Origin: Zychaea mexicana
Lineage: Eukaryota > Mucoromycota > Mucoromycetes > Mucorales > Lichtheimiaceae
Length of the DNA: 64,000 nucleotides
Assembly: GCF_025766255.1 (NCBI RefSeq)
Contig: NW_026516710.1
Coordinates: forward strand, 186,001-250,000
Reading direction: 5' to 3'
A program made the position numbers and the translations under genes. The notes beneath the pieces are model-generated. The model searched no databases, was not told the origin of the DNA, and saw nothing but the letters and a program-made list of their open reading frames with translations. Within the stretch, counting starts at the first letter, position 1. Each line of letters opens with the position of its first letter. Of this stretch, positions 1-11,313 are shown one piece after another.

Positions 1-865
1 CATGTTATGCGAACCGAAGTGGGAGATTCCACAGTTTGGATTGTTTTTAGCGGCGCTCGCTTTGTTCCACTTTTTAGAATATTTGGCTACAGCTTTATTT
101 AATCCTGATACTCTGACACTTGATTGTAAGTCCTCACTCTGTTTTTATGTATGATAAGCCTTTTGATGATGCAAGGGAGGATGGCGTCACAAAGAGAAAG
201 TAACTAGGAGTGAAATACTGAATAGTTTTTCCATAGCGTATCTGATCAACCACAGTGCACATTATCATGCAGCGCATGCAGCAGCTTTCTTGGAATTTGT
301 TATTGAGTACTATTTTTTGCCGTCCTGGAAATCGTTTAGTCTGATTAATTATCTTGGTAAGCGGTCATCCATGTCTATTCTGATTCTAGAGAGGTGCTAA
401 ATGATCCTGCATGAAATGCATACACTTATATAGGTCTTGTTCTTGTCACTGTTGGACAATCGTGTCGTACTATTGCCATGTTTTCGGCTCGACATAACTT
501 TTCGCACCATATTGCCGACTCAAAGGACGAAGACCATGTTCTTGTAACCCACGGTATCTACAGGTACGTAATCCCACTTTGAATAGGGATGAATAGGTTG
601 TCGCGTACAATGAAAGGAGCTCATTTTTCACACTATATCCCTTAGCATTATGCGCCATCCATCGTATTTTGGCTTTTTTTGGTGGGCCATTGGTATCCAA
701 TTCTTGCTATTGAATCCGATTTGTCTTGGACTATTTGTCTACTGGTTGCATCGATTTTTTGATGAGCGGATTGCTTATGAGGAATATACCTTGCTTCGAT
801 TCTTTGGTGATCAGTGGACAAACTACAAGGCAAAGACGCCAACATGGATGCCACTTATCCCATAA
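1..865 (+). CDS. STE14: Protein-S-isoprenylcysteine O-methyltransferase, 5' end outside window
   Basis: This is the C-terminal part of isoprenylcysteine carboxyl methyltransferase. The enzyme uses S-adenosylmethionine to methylate the carboxyl group of prenylated CaaX proteins (Ras, Rho, mating factors) in the ER membrane. Exons are about 2-125, 237-356, 434-563 and 646-865, giving 197 visible residues. Hydrophobic segments (LFLAALALFHFLEYL, and the stretch after the HPSY motif) fit the multi-pass fold. The family signature is clear: SARHNFSHHI, then THGIYSIMRHPSYFG, then an RFFDERIAYEE tail motif and a final PLIP. The first codons lie off the left edge; the ATG at position 2 is probably internal. 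The gene reads toward the TMEM41-like gene on the same strand, about 1 kb away. Family identity is close to certain; the exon borders are inferred. Confidence 0.93.
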
Positions 866-1885
866 GTTTGTTACACACACACACTACACTCTATCTTTCT
901 TCTCTCTCTCCACATCAATCCACCCATCCATCCATCCTTTGAAACCAAATGTAGACGTATTCATCACATTCTTTACACCGTAAAAAAAGCATTTGCATTT
1001 TCATCACCCAGAGCATTATTTCAAAGTTATAATGGCCGCTTGTGAACTTTATACAGTGCGATATATTGGTAGCAGTTATCTTGTATGGTTTGCATGGTCA
1101 TCGACTCAAGCACCGATGTCTCGTCCTGATCTGCTCGTATAGTCCATCTTTGTTCTGTATCCATGTTATAAGGCTACATCTGTGAGGCTGTATCTGAGCT
1201 CTGTAGAGTGGGCTGCTTCTTAACATGACGCTATATTGAAAGCAAATGAATAATAGATCGCATGCAGAAAATTGAGCTTTATTAAGTATAGAGAATACAA
1301 AGAAATTCTGTCGTGGGGTTTGCTGCATAACAAAATTCGCAAATAGCTCACTGCACGATAGCTATATAAAGCATTCTGCTTTCTGTACTACTTTGCTAGG
1401 GAGCGCCGAGACCCAGAAACAAGCCCAAGTTGCCATAGCAGGATTCTTTTAATTCTTCCACCAGCTAGCCACCACTTCTTGATTATGACGACTCCATCTT
1501 GAATCTTACAAAAATAATATGGGATAACAGAAGTACCAACAATTGACATGTCAGCAGCCTCATTTGCTTACTCTTCTCTACTGTAGCTTAAACCAAAAAT
1601 GGCAATTTTTTCCCGATGACCCGCTGACAGTTAAATTCGGGCCGACAGACCAGAGCATATAAAACCGTACATGGTGTATGACGGATAAAAAATTTGTTGC
1701 CTTGGTTTCTGTTCCCTTTTCAAGGGTTGTTCTTCTTTCTTTTTTCCTTCTTTTAAAACATCAAGCCTCTCATTTCCGGCGGAGCTTTTCATACATATTT
1801 TTCCTTCTCTTGTTTCTTTTCACAAGTGCCTATATACATACATATACATACCTTCAGTATCGCATAAACGACAGCCTAGAGAGAA
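866..1885. other. Intergenic region with promoter of the TMEM41-like gene
   Basis: No gene is supported in this 1-kb stretch. The left part holds a short CA/CT-rich 3' flank after the methyltransferase stop. A good TATA element (TATAAAA) lies at 1658-1664, about 220 bp before the next ATG. It is followed by a T/C-rich leader, as is usual for genes in this window. Confidence 0.6.
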
Positions 1886-2963
1886 ATGAGGGAAATGATG
1901 GATATCGATGACTCTGGTATCTGTCCTGTAACCGACGAAAAAAAGGCAATACGGGCACTCGGTTCCCCATGGCGGCGACTGGTGCCACGACTCGCACTGT
2001 TCATTCTTATCGGACTGTTGTCGCTCCTACTATCGCTGACACTGGCACGACAAGTGTTAGGCATCGAATTGCCACATACCCTCGAAGATATCCAGACGAT
2101 TGCAGTTCACTTGGAAGCCATGGCAGCTGCCACCTGGTCCGACTACTTTGCAGTGGCCGGGGTTTTTGCAGCACTGTACCTGTGGCAGCAAGCATTTTCG
2201 ATCCCCGGCTCTGTCTTGTTCAATTTGTTGGCCGGCCACTTGTATGGCATTACTGCTGCGACTCTGTGGACCAGTTTTCTAACGGCTTTTGGTGCTACTT
2301 TGGCCTATGGTCTGGCCATGCTCGTTGCTGAACCGTTCCTGCAACTCAATTGGATCTCGCGTCGAGCAGCATCCATGACACGCCAAATGAAACGCGACAA
2401 ATCTGTAGGCATTTTCTGGTGGCTCTTGTTTGCACGTTTGTTTCCTTTTACCCCTTATTGGTAAGTAGCCATTCATGTGGTTTTTTAGGCTTAGCTTCAA
2501 GTATATCAACATTTATATTTAACACATATATATTATTATTAGGTTCATTAACATGGTATCACCGTTCTTGGGAATCCCAGTGTCTCCGTTCTTCTGGTCA
2601 TGTTTTCTGGGCTCCATGCCATATAACTTCATTTGTGCCCAGGCCGGTGCCGTCCTTGGCGAACTGAGTTCGACGGCTGATATTGTGTCGGTGTCTTTGG
2701 TCCTTAAACTGCTCGGTGTATCATTTATCTCCCTCGTTCCAGTATTATTCGGCAAGAAGTTGAAGCGCATGATGAAGCAATATATTGGTGCAAAGGACAA
2801 CGATATTGACGACGATGTCGACGAAGACAGCAGTAATGATTATGCTGATGATACTAGATTACTTCGAGATGAAAGACAAGAAGGGGATGATTTAGAAAAG
2901 GGCGACGCCATGGAACTCAACAGTACGACATTCATCCAAAACGAGCAACATCATCAACAATAG
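1886..2963 (+). CDS. TMEM41/TVP38-family (VTT domain) membrane protein
   Basis: A 331-residue multi-pass membrane protein of the VTT (SNARE-associated Golgi/DedA-like) family. Animal TMEM41B and VMP1 are ER lipid scramblases needed for autophagy and lipid mobilisation; yeast Tvp38 is Golgi-located. Exons are 1886-2460 and 2543-2963. A first membrane helix spans about residues 33-54. The VTT core has FSIPGSVLFNLLAGHLYG near residues 104-121 and the re-entrant motif RLFPFTPYWFIN near 184-195, closely resembling the TMEM41 pattern FAIPGS...RITPFLPNWFIN. The tail is acidic (a run of D/E after KQYIGAK). Alternative in-frame ATGs lie a few codons downstream of 1886. TMEM41 is a better match than bacterial DedA; which paralogue it is cannot be settled here. 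Confidence 0.88.
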
Positions 2964-5519
2964 TAATACTCATATCGTATAAGACCATCCACCATCCCGC
3001 ATTCGCCCTCCGTCTCCTTCATTTATGTTGCTGCTTTTCATTTTTTGTATTTACCTTGCTTGTTTTTTTTTTTTTTTTGGTTGCATTATTACTTATCAGC
3101 GTCTGCCTATTTTTTTGTACATGTATCAATATCTTAACTACTACTTGCCTACACCCTTTTATATCTATTACTGTCTCCCATCCACTAATAATAAGACCCT
3201 ACCGCTCAATCCAATTATTATCTTGAAAATGTATAATTGAGAAATGAATTTTGTGATCCAGCATATTTCAATAGTATATTTCTCCATAAATGGTGAATGA
3301 ATGCAACACTTCATAAAAATACCAAGAATTCGTTTGTTGCACAAATGTTGCCAAGAACGTTTCTTGCTTTTGAGGTTGAGCGTGGCACATACATCAATTA
3401 GTACGTCTATTTACAGGTACTTTGTACAATGTAAGTGCCATACAACATGAGAATTTAAGAGGTAATAATCGGCGTTGACATGTAACAATAGTGCCACGGT
3501 TTTATTTACTTTATAGTTACATTTCTTCCAATCCATGAGGAACACTTGGTTTTGCTCTCCCACCCCCCCAACCTGGTCACAAAGGACCATGCTGATTCCT
3601 TTGTGGTGAAATAGACCAATTATGCTTCAAGTAATGGGTTGGCTGCATGTCGAAGGATCTAAACGGGCTCACACGCAAACGCATAGTCGCTGTGATAGCA
3701 AAAAGCGCAACAAAATATTTCTTCTCCACTGCATTACCCCACATCGTCTTTTGTGCTATTTTCTATGAAAGTAACGTCTCGTTTGGTAGGCACAAAAGAG
3801 CGCTCATTCCCACTGCATTTAATTGCAAAGAGCGATTCGCAAAGGTATGCTAAAGGAGCTCTACATATTACGAAAACACCCAGGAGTTTACGAGGGCGCA
3901 AGTGAATCTACTTGGCAAGGATCGACCGTTTCTTTAAACAGATGCTATGCTTTAAATCAACTTATCTTTTCCTCTTCTATTTGCTCTTTCTTGCATCACA
4001 CCTTCTACCAAAGTCGTCGGCAGCGAATGGCCTACTCAGTGCTAAACAATTTTACGAAATCAAGTGAAGCGAAACAATTATTTCAATAGCATTTTAATAA
4101 GACGAAATATCCAAGAATTGAGCCAGGTATCATACTTCAAGAAAAACGAATAATTGCGTATATACGATGATACAATGAATTATAGCAGCGATGACAAAGT
4201 CGACGATTTCTTCGATTAGTAGCTTAAAAACGACACCTACGCACGACTTTTTGTCCATCTTCCCCAAGCGCGCTAACATGATATTATTATACTATCAACG
4301 GATATGTAAATTGTCTATATGAACTATTATTATTCGTTATAGATCAATACCAATGAGTATGAATAATCCACTGAATATAACCAAATCATCTTGCACATCT
4401 ATTCATTTTGTCACCGATACCGATAATATGTCCTTCAATTATAAAAGCAAAAGATGCCAGCTATTACAGGAAGCTATATCCCTGATTTGAACATTTTCAC
4501 GAACACGCGGTATATTGAGCATATCGGGATCGCGCAAGTACGTGTGTCGCCTCCTAGCATAAACCTTGGCTTTAGCAGCAGATAGTCAGGTTGATTTTGT
4601 TTGTCGATTATATGAACAGGCGCTTCTCCCGCTCAGTTCACGTTCCAAAGATCATGGCAGTTTAAGATTGCATTATATTCCAAACGAGGTTTCCATAGAA
4701 ATGAATTTTGTTGCCAAGTGAAATGGTTGCTGGACTACATGAATACGTTGAGGAACACGCGGGGAATTTAAACGGAAGTAACACCGCTTCTCCTGCGTAT
4801 TCAATACCAGTAATTTGATTGATTGGAGTCACATACGTCACAGTTGATACATCAGCTTATGGTTATGCACAGTTTGAATTAAATTGCTTCTGCTTAATAC
4901 AAGGAAAACTTTTACGTACGCTTTCAACCTCCAGTTTAGAAGAGAAGTTTCTTGTATAAAGTAGGTGTAAGGAATGTTTGCAGAAAGTAGAGCCTGGCTC
5001 ATCCCAGCCTTCCCCTATCCTTTGAATACGCGCAACTGATTTAGTATGTCTGGTGGTGGCAGCGATTATATCGAGGAGAATAGCCCTGGTATAGTGTATG
5101 GCTTAACATGATAATCATGCCGTATCAGTCTGTGTCACACACCACGTCGTTATTTTGCTTCATCGCCTCATAAGCAAGTGACTTACTCTCGCTGTTTTTA
5201 CCCCTTCCATCCCTTGGGTTGGGTCTCTCCCCTCTTCTGTTGTCTGTCATGGGACCTTTTTGGTGCTTGCCCGGTGACTATTACGCAAGTAGAGAAAGAG
5301 GGAGGTGCGTGAAAGGGACTCGGAGGAAGAACAACAACAGCGGCAGCAACTGTCCTTGTTTGTGTGTTATCTCAAAGCCGACCATAATTTTAAATTTTAT
5401 ATTTTGCATATATATTTTTAAGGTTTAGCACACTTCTCACGGGCGGGTCAAACTCCTTTCTTCCTTTTCTTCTACTTTTCCTGCTTTCTTTCCGCTCAAC
5501 AACTTTCTTTTCATATATC
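2964..5519. other. 2.5-kb intergenic region, no supported gene
   Basis: I see no recognisable protein, tRNA or rRNA gene. An 18-nt T tract lies near 3063-3080. A TATA-like TATAAAAG at 4440-4447 precedes a 43-codon open frame (4454-4585) of unknown meaning, discussed as a finding. The last 100 bp before 5520 are strongly pyrimidine-rich, like the leaders of other genes here, and are probably the F-box gene's 5' UTR. Confidence 0.5.
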
Positions 5520-7100
5520 ATGGCCGAAACCTGCCCATCACTGCCTGTGATACCCCACTCATTCAAGAAATCGACTCGTCCACTGCCGCATATCTTTCGA
5601 TTACCGAACGAAATCCTCGAGGTCATCATCCTCACCACGTCCCGAGTCCAACGAGACGACGACCGCCAATTTCTTGGATGGCAATACCCGGAGCACCAGC
5701 ACACGCAAGTTAAACGCATAGCACTCGCCTGCCGTCGTTTCTATGCGCTCTGTGTGCCTTACTTGTGGCGGGACAAGGAATTCATACTACCCAGAGAGGA
5801 CGACGAGACCATCACTGCTGGTTCAAAAGTCCAGCTGGCGACCGACATTCTATCTCGACAGACTACACAGCACTATCATATCAACAACAGCAGCAGCACG
5901 AATAGTGCAATGATGATACCGAAAAGACACTTTGGGTCATATGTACGTTCATTGTGTCGGGACTTGACAAACGGACCGCATTACGACATGAGCAATTCGA
6001 GGTTGATGGCCCAGCTCGTGTGTAACCTCAGGGCCCTGCGGATCGATTTCCACCCAAAAGCCAGGGCCGAGCAATACGGCCTGACTTTCTTTGTCCAGTC
6101 CTGCCCTGCGCTAGAGGAACTCTATCTCGAAAACTGCCGCGACACTTATGATGATTTCTCATCGTTACTGCAATACAACCGGCCACTAAAGTCACTGACG
6201 CTGTTATGCTGCACCATCAAAGAAAATACGTTGACGAAACTGGTTGAGCTCAACAAAAAGACCTTGCGCAGACTTATGTTACAACGCGTTTTGCTCGAGA
6301 AGGAGAATCAATCGCAACAACAACAGATCAAAAACATGACCACAGCCAGCATCGTGCCCCTAATACCCATACCACATACCGCGTACGACCATCTCTTCCA
6401 CCATCAACAGCTCACACACCTCGCTTTGTCCGATGCGCTCTGCTACACGATGCTCAGTCGGATAGTCACTGGTTCACCCAACCTGTTGAAACTCGCCATC
6501 ATTGTCAAAGAATCGGATCCAGTCTTGTCAGCCCGATGCATCCTCTTGATTGCCCAGCTGCGGCGGCTGCGCATCCTCTCACTCGCTTTTCGATCCGTCC
6601 ATCCACTTTCCACCGACTATGAGCGCCTGCCGTGCCGCGCACCCTCTCAGGCATGGTCGTATTTTGCACAGCACATGGCGCATCTGCGCCTCATCCACGT
6701 ATCCGCATCCCAACTGCTGCTCACGCACGACTTTTTGTCAACGTTGTTTCATCAAGCGTCCCGGTTATCCCAAGTGATGCTGCATCATGTTACCCATGTC
6801 AAACCCATGTCTTTTGATGAGTGGACAGACCATAAGATTTTGGATGCTTATCGCAGGGAGCTTGCCAGCGCCCAAAACACCATGGATGCGTGGAGACTAC
6901 AATCACATGCAGCAGCAGGAGAAGAACAGGAGGAGTGGCAACGGTATTTTTTTACATACGAGGAAACGCAAGAAAAGGGATTCCAGTGTTTTGAGCAGGA
7001 AGACCATGTCTGTTTTGTGAAAGGATTTGAAGACTGGTGCGAAAGCAGCAGCAGCAGTAGTTGTAGTAGCAGCAACAATAATAATAATAGTGAGCCGTAA
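5520..7100 (+). CDS. F-box protein with leucine-rich-repeat-like body
   Basis: A single-exon gene for 526 residues. Residues about 26-86 look like an F-box (FRLPNEILEVII ... KRIALACRRFYALCVPYLWR), interrupted by a roughly 20-residue polar insertion between helices. The family uses the F-box to bind Skp1 in SCF ubiquitin ligases and the rest to bind substrate. The middle (residues about 150-400) has irregular leucine-rich segments such as LRALRIDF, CPALEELYLENC and LKSLTLLCC, typical of degenerate LRRs in fungal F-box proteins. The C-terminus ends in low-complexity S/N runs. The gene is intronless among intron-rich neighbours. It starts directly after a CT-rich leader; no better upstream ATG is in frame. 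No substrate can be inferred. Confidence 0.82.
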   Translation: MAETCPSLPVIPHSFKKSTRPLPHIFRLPNEILEVIILTTSRVQRDDDRQFLGWQYPEHQHTQVKRIALACRRFYALCVPYLWRDKEFILPREDDETITAGSKVQLATDILSRQTTQHYHINNSSSTNSAMMIPKRHFGSYVRSLCRDLTNGPHYDMSNSRLMAQLVCNLRALRIDFHPKARAEQYGLTFFVQSCPALEELYLENCRDTYDDFSSLLQYNRPLKSLTLLCCTIKENTLTKLVELNKKTLRRLMLQRVLLEKENQSQQQQIKNMTTASIVPLIPIPHTAYDHLFHHQQLTHLALSDALCYTMLSRIVTGSPNLLKLAIIVKESDPVLSARCILLIAQLRRLRILSLAFRSVHPLSTDYERLPCRAPSQAWSYFAQHMAHLRLIHVSASQLLLTHDFLSTLFHQASRLSQVMLHHVTHVKPMSFDEWTDHKILDAYRRELASAQNTMDAWRLQSHAAAGEEQEEWQRYFFTYEETQEKGFQCFEQEDHVCFVKGFEDWCESSSSSSCSSSNNNNNSEP

Positions 7101-7408
7101 ATAAAGAAAAGCCCTAGTATCAAGGGAAAAGGAAGAAATCTGCGCAAATGTGACACAAAAATGCTCGGACGGACTGCGTTGTTCAAATCGGGTAAAAAAG
7201 CACGTCACTTTGCAAAAAAGAAAAAAAGGGAAAGAAAAAGATATAAAAAGAGCGACAAAAAAATGGATTGTCTTGCATTGCATTTCTTTCTCATATTTTT
7301 CACTTTCTTTTTTCCTGCTCCCTTTCTCTTCCCAGTGCAGTCCACACGCACGCTACTTATATACAGCCAACGCGCGCGCGTCCTACTCAAGAACAACAAC
7401 CTCAAAAG

Positions 7409-9885
7409 ATGGAACGAAATACACCAGAAGGTATCCACGCCTGGCTGTCGGAAGAATTCAGCCGACCTGGCTGGCAGTCTGCAAGAGTTGCACAAGAAAT
7501 TAGTAGCGAGGTTCTGGATATGGTGTTGCGGCGCTATGACCAGTACCACCAGTCAGCCAAAGTGGGAATCCTCTTCTCATTGCTGTGCATTCGCAAGAAC
7601 GACCTGCTGCGCTTGAAGCCTACTATGCAAAAGGTAAGAGCCCTTCTGTCAAACCTTGATTTTTTTTTTTTACTTCCTCAAAAATGGTCAAAAGGATGAT
7701 GATTGGGTAAGCTTATTCGGGGTTCGAAGAGGGATGACAGTGCGTTTGCGTGTATGGGGAGGGGAAGGGAAAAGGGAAAAGGAAGGAGGAACACTGCGGC
7801 ATGAAATGATAGCATATCATCACATGATCTCTTGCCTTTTAATCTCCCGCCAGCATCCCTTTGCCTTGCCTTGGATTAAGCTTCACACGCATATAATCAT
7901 CCTTTTGACACTTCTCTCCATAATAATAAAGAGGTTCGCGCGATCCAACACCCTTTCCAACGCAATGCATTTTTTGGTCTCGAAAGCCCCAGTATACTAC
8001 TTGAGTTTTCTTGTTCATTTGTGGGGAGTGAGTGATTGCATTATCGAGGAAACAAATTGTCTGTGGAGATTGATAAGGACAGCGTCAACAATGTGTCTTT
8101 TTTTTCCACAATTGCGGTAAAGGGATCTTTTTGACAATGAAGTGCGTTGTTATGCTATGCTATTTCCTATTTCCGTATCTCTCCTACAAACACTACAAGT
8201 ATACTGTCAGACCGTTATCTTATTGCGTTGATTGGGTGGGACGCGGCCTCTTCTCTCTGATATATCTCACATAGACATAATGCAACAGTTGCTAATCCTT
8301 ATCGACCGTTTATTTATAATAGTTCTTTGCTCGGGCCGTGCAAGACACGGACAACTGGGTGCAAACCACAGCCCACATTCTACAAGATGTCCCAACCGAC
8401 CGCAAACTGAACATGAACATTGAAGAATGGTCTGCTTCGTTCGGTACTTTGTTGACGGATCTTTGCAGTACCGGTAAGTAGAAAAAAAGGCATAATTTTG
8501 AATATAGAAAGTACTCTTTCAACTGTTGCTAAAACATACATGAATCTTCCCATAGTCAAAGAAAAAGGGATCAGCTTCCATGCAAACGAATACGCTACCA
8601 TGATCCCCGAAGCTCGCGAAGACTTTGTCTACGGCACCGACGCGTTCAAAGCCAACAAGCCAACCCTCAAGCGACACTTTGTTCTCAAGACACCTCCCGA
8701 ACAGACCGCGCGTACTAAGCATCGCAAACAAGTCCTCAAGGCGCTGGTCGACAAGGAACGTGCCGAGTTGGCAGCTACAGCAGCAACAACACCCGTGTCG
8801 CCTACAACACCCTTGATGAATTCGGGCATGGTGCGTCCTGTGCCCGGCTCTTTGAACGGTCCAGCTACCAAACGTCAAGCTCTAGCGCCTCCATCCCAGA
8901 ATTTGTTCATCAACCGAAGTCAGGCTGCTGCTGCTGCTGCTGGCGGCCCACGGCGAACGATGGTTGGAGGATCCCAACCGCCACGACCCGCACCAGGCGC
9001 AAACAGTCTCTTCAATACTCGGCCACAAACAAGACCGATGGGTGCCCCAGGTGCCTCCAGTATGTTTATTCCGTCCCGGAAAGGCTCATTGGGCGGGTCC
9101 ACTCGACCTCCACCTGTACGAACTGTTCCACCCTCTGCGTCCATTGGTAACAACATTGGCAGTCCGGTACCTCCCACCACACCGAAAGGTTTTCAAAAGC
9201 AATCACGTGTTCAAATGGTGGACTTCTCCGAATCAACAAGAATGCTTCAGGATAACGACCGTAACGCAAAGGAGGCTAAAGAAAGTAGGTTCGATTTTTT
9301 TTCTGTTTCTGGTGGGAAAGGAAAAAGAAACTCATACGTCTCTTTATTGATTGTCTGATAGAGGAAAAGGCCGAAAAAGAAGCTCAAAAACAAGAGAATT
9401 TGCTGCGACGACAACGGGAAAGAGAAGAAAATCAGAGATTCAAGGAAAAGGCTCGGGTTGCAAAGCGCCAACGAGTAACATCATCGACGGTAGCTGACGC
9501 CAACAGCGAAACACCTACTTCTCCACTCAACCATCCATCAGCATCATCATCACCCACTATGCGTAAGTGCCATCGTCGTTATAGTAAAAACTCATATGGC
9601 GGGGTTCGTCGAGCGTGATGTTAAAGTGTATTACTATAGCGACTGCTGGGTCTTCATCTCCTCCACCTGCTACCAACACGTCAAGTCCTACCCCAATCGA
9701 TGCCGCCAATGATGAAAACTTTATGCAAGATTCATCACGTACGTTCAAAGGCGACGCTTCTTCATCATCATCTATGGCTGTATAAACAACCCACAGTGCA
9801 TCCACGGCCACCAACCCCCCATCCAATTCAACACATGTTTGCAGGTCAACCAGATGATGATGACGAACGACAACCACCATCATAA
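7409..9885 (+). CDS. NELFA: Negative elongation factor subunit A (NELF-A) homologue
   Basis: A 497-residue protein in six exons: 7409-7633, 8323-8473, 8556-9284, 9362-9562, 9640-9738 and 9797-9885. In animals NELF-A joins the NELF complex that holds paused RNA polymerase II near promoters. The N-terminal domain aligns without gaps to animal NELF-A as I remember it: NTPEGIHAWLSEEF, then YHQSAKVGILFSLLCIRK, then VQDTDNWVQTTAHILQDVP, where animals have LDSDPWVLMVADILKSFP. Further on are FKANKPTLKRHFVLK-type basic segments and RVQMVDFSE, matching the animal GVKLLDISE motif. The remainder is low-complexity P/S/T/A with a charged coiled-coil-like stretch after 9362. The C-terminal hydrophobic 'tentacle' of animal NELF-A is not visible. 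Intron 1 (689 nt) is unusually long. Yeasts lack NELF, so presence here suggests ancestral retention. Confidence 0.82.
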
Positions 9886-10092
9886 TCTCTCTTTCGTTTT
9901 TCAGTATATACACTTCTTCCCTTGCTCTCTCTATACATAGCTTTTTCCCCTACGATGCTAAAATTATCATCATCACAGTTTCACTCTGTAATCCCATATA
10001 CCAACCCTTTCTTTTATAAATAGTCCTAGTGTTTCTTTGCGTGTATAAAATTTATTTTTACTATTAGCTCGATTCACAGTCTCTGTTATTAA

Positions 10093-11313
10093 ATGATTTG
10101 CAGTTGTCCTATGACTGATATCAAAGCCAACGCATCAGCTACATCGACGCCTCCTTTGTACGCATCACTAGGAAGCCTTATCATTGACGACATCGTTTAT
10201 CAGAATGGTACAGAAGAACGTAATGTCCTCGGTGGTGCTGGCATTTATGCCATCTATGGTTCGTCGTCATCCTGAAAACAGTAAAAGAAAATCACGTAAT
10301 TACCAATGCCACCAACAAATAGACATTTTTTAACGCTAGGCATGCGCGTTTGGTTGAATCCACCCGAGTCGGAAAAGATTGGTTACATAGCACAAGAAGG
10401 GTACGATCACCCTCCCGCTGTTGCTGACCAATTGGAAAAACTTGACATCACGTTACGAAGGCAACAGCATGCAGACTTACATACCACTCGCGGTTTAAAT
10501 ACGTTTGGACCCAACGATCATCGGTACGCTATTTATCACACTCCCTTGACTTTCTCTATATCTTAATCTTGTTTCCTTTCCATTTTTCAGCGACTTTGAA
10601 TATATCCATCCTATCATTCGACTTACGGCACAAGATCCACCGGATGATTGGGTCCACTCGCTTCGCGTGATGCATATCATTTGCTCACCTGAACGCGCGA
10701 TAGAGATCGTTACAGAATGGCGGGAACGAGGTGGATCATCAACTGCATTTATATGGGAACCAGTGCCATGGTCCTGTCTGTCCGAGGTGAGAGAGGACTT
10801 GGTACCAAAAACAAGAAAACGAGTCTAAAACATATGGAAAATGTTATATAGCGATATGAAATGGTATGCAAGGCAGCAAAACTAGTGGATGTGTTGACTC
10901 CCAACCATGAAGAAGCAGCCGCCATGCTAGGCAACTCGACCTTGGATCCAGAGACATGTGCTCAAAGGCTATACTATGCTACCCAAACCAACATTGTCAT
11001 TCGTGCAGGTAAACAAGGCGCAGTGGTTGTCACGGATAATGTGCTTGAATGGGTTCCTGCTTATTGGAAGGAACAGGACAGTGATAAGATTCAGGACGTG
11101 ACAGGTGCCGGAAATGCATTCTGTGGTGGCATGTGTATTGGCTGGGTTGCATCCAACGGCAATGCTGTGATTGCTGCACGCTATGGTGCCATTTCTGCCA
11201 GCTACATTGTGGAACAAGTCGGTTTACCGACATACGAAAGAGATAATTATGAATGGAATCAAGGTCCTTGTGCTCAAGAACGCCTAAGTAGCCTTTTATT
11301 ATTAAAAAACTAA
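10093..11313 (+). CDS. MAK32: MAK32-like PfkB-family carbohydrate kinase homologue
   Basis: Four exons (10093-10258, 10340-10523, 10591-10786, 10852-11313) encode 335 residues of PfkB/ribokinase fold. The N-terminal LGSLIIDDIV and GGAGIYAIYG, the central PNHEEAAAMLG and the C-terminal DVTGAGNAFCGG (from residue about 264) are the family landmarks. Yeast Mak32 is needed for stable maintenance of a dsRNA virus; its biochemical substrate is unclear to me. The usual catalytic base in DTGAGD is replaced by Asn (N270), so kinase activity is doubtful or altered; I recall this change in other MAK32-like proteins. A second ATG at 10111 could be the true start. The 5' end is only about 207 bp after the NELF-A stop, and the stop codon overlaps that of the convergent phosphorylase-kinase gene. 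Confidence 0.8.

Noticed and set aside
7690..7790. C/D-box snoRNA in NELF-A intron 1
   Set aside because: A C-box-like GATGATGA exists, but no D box (CTGA) occurs at a suitable distance and no flanking terminal stem is seen.
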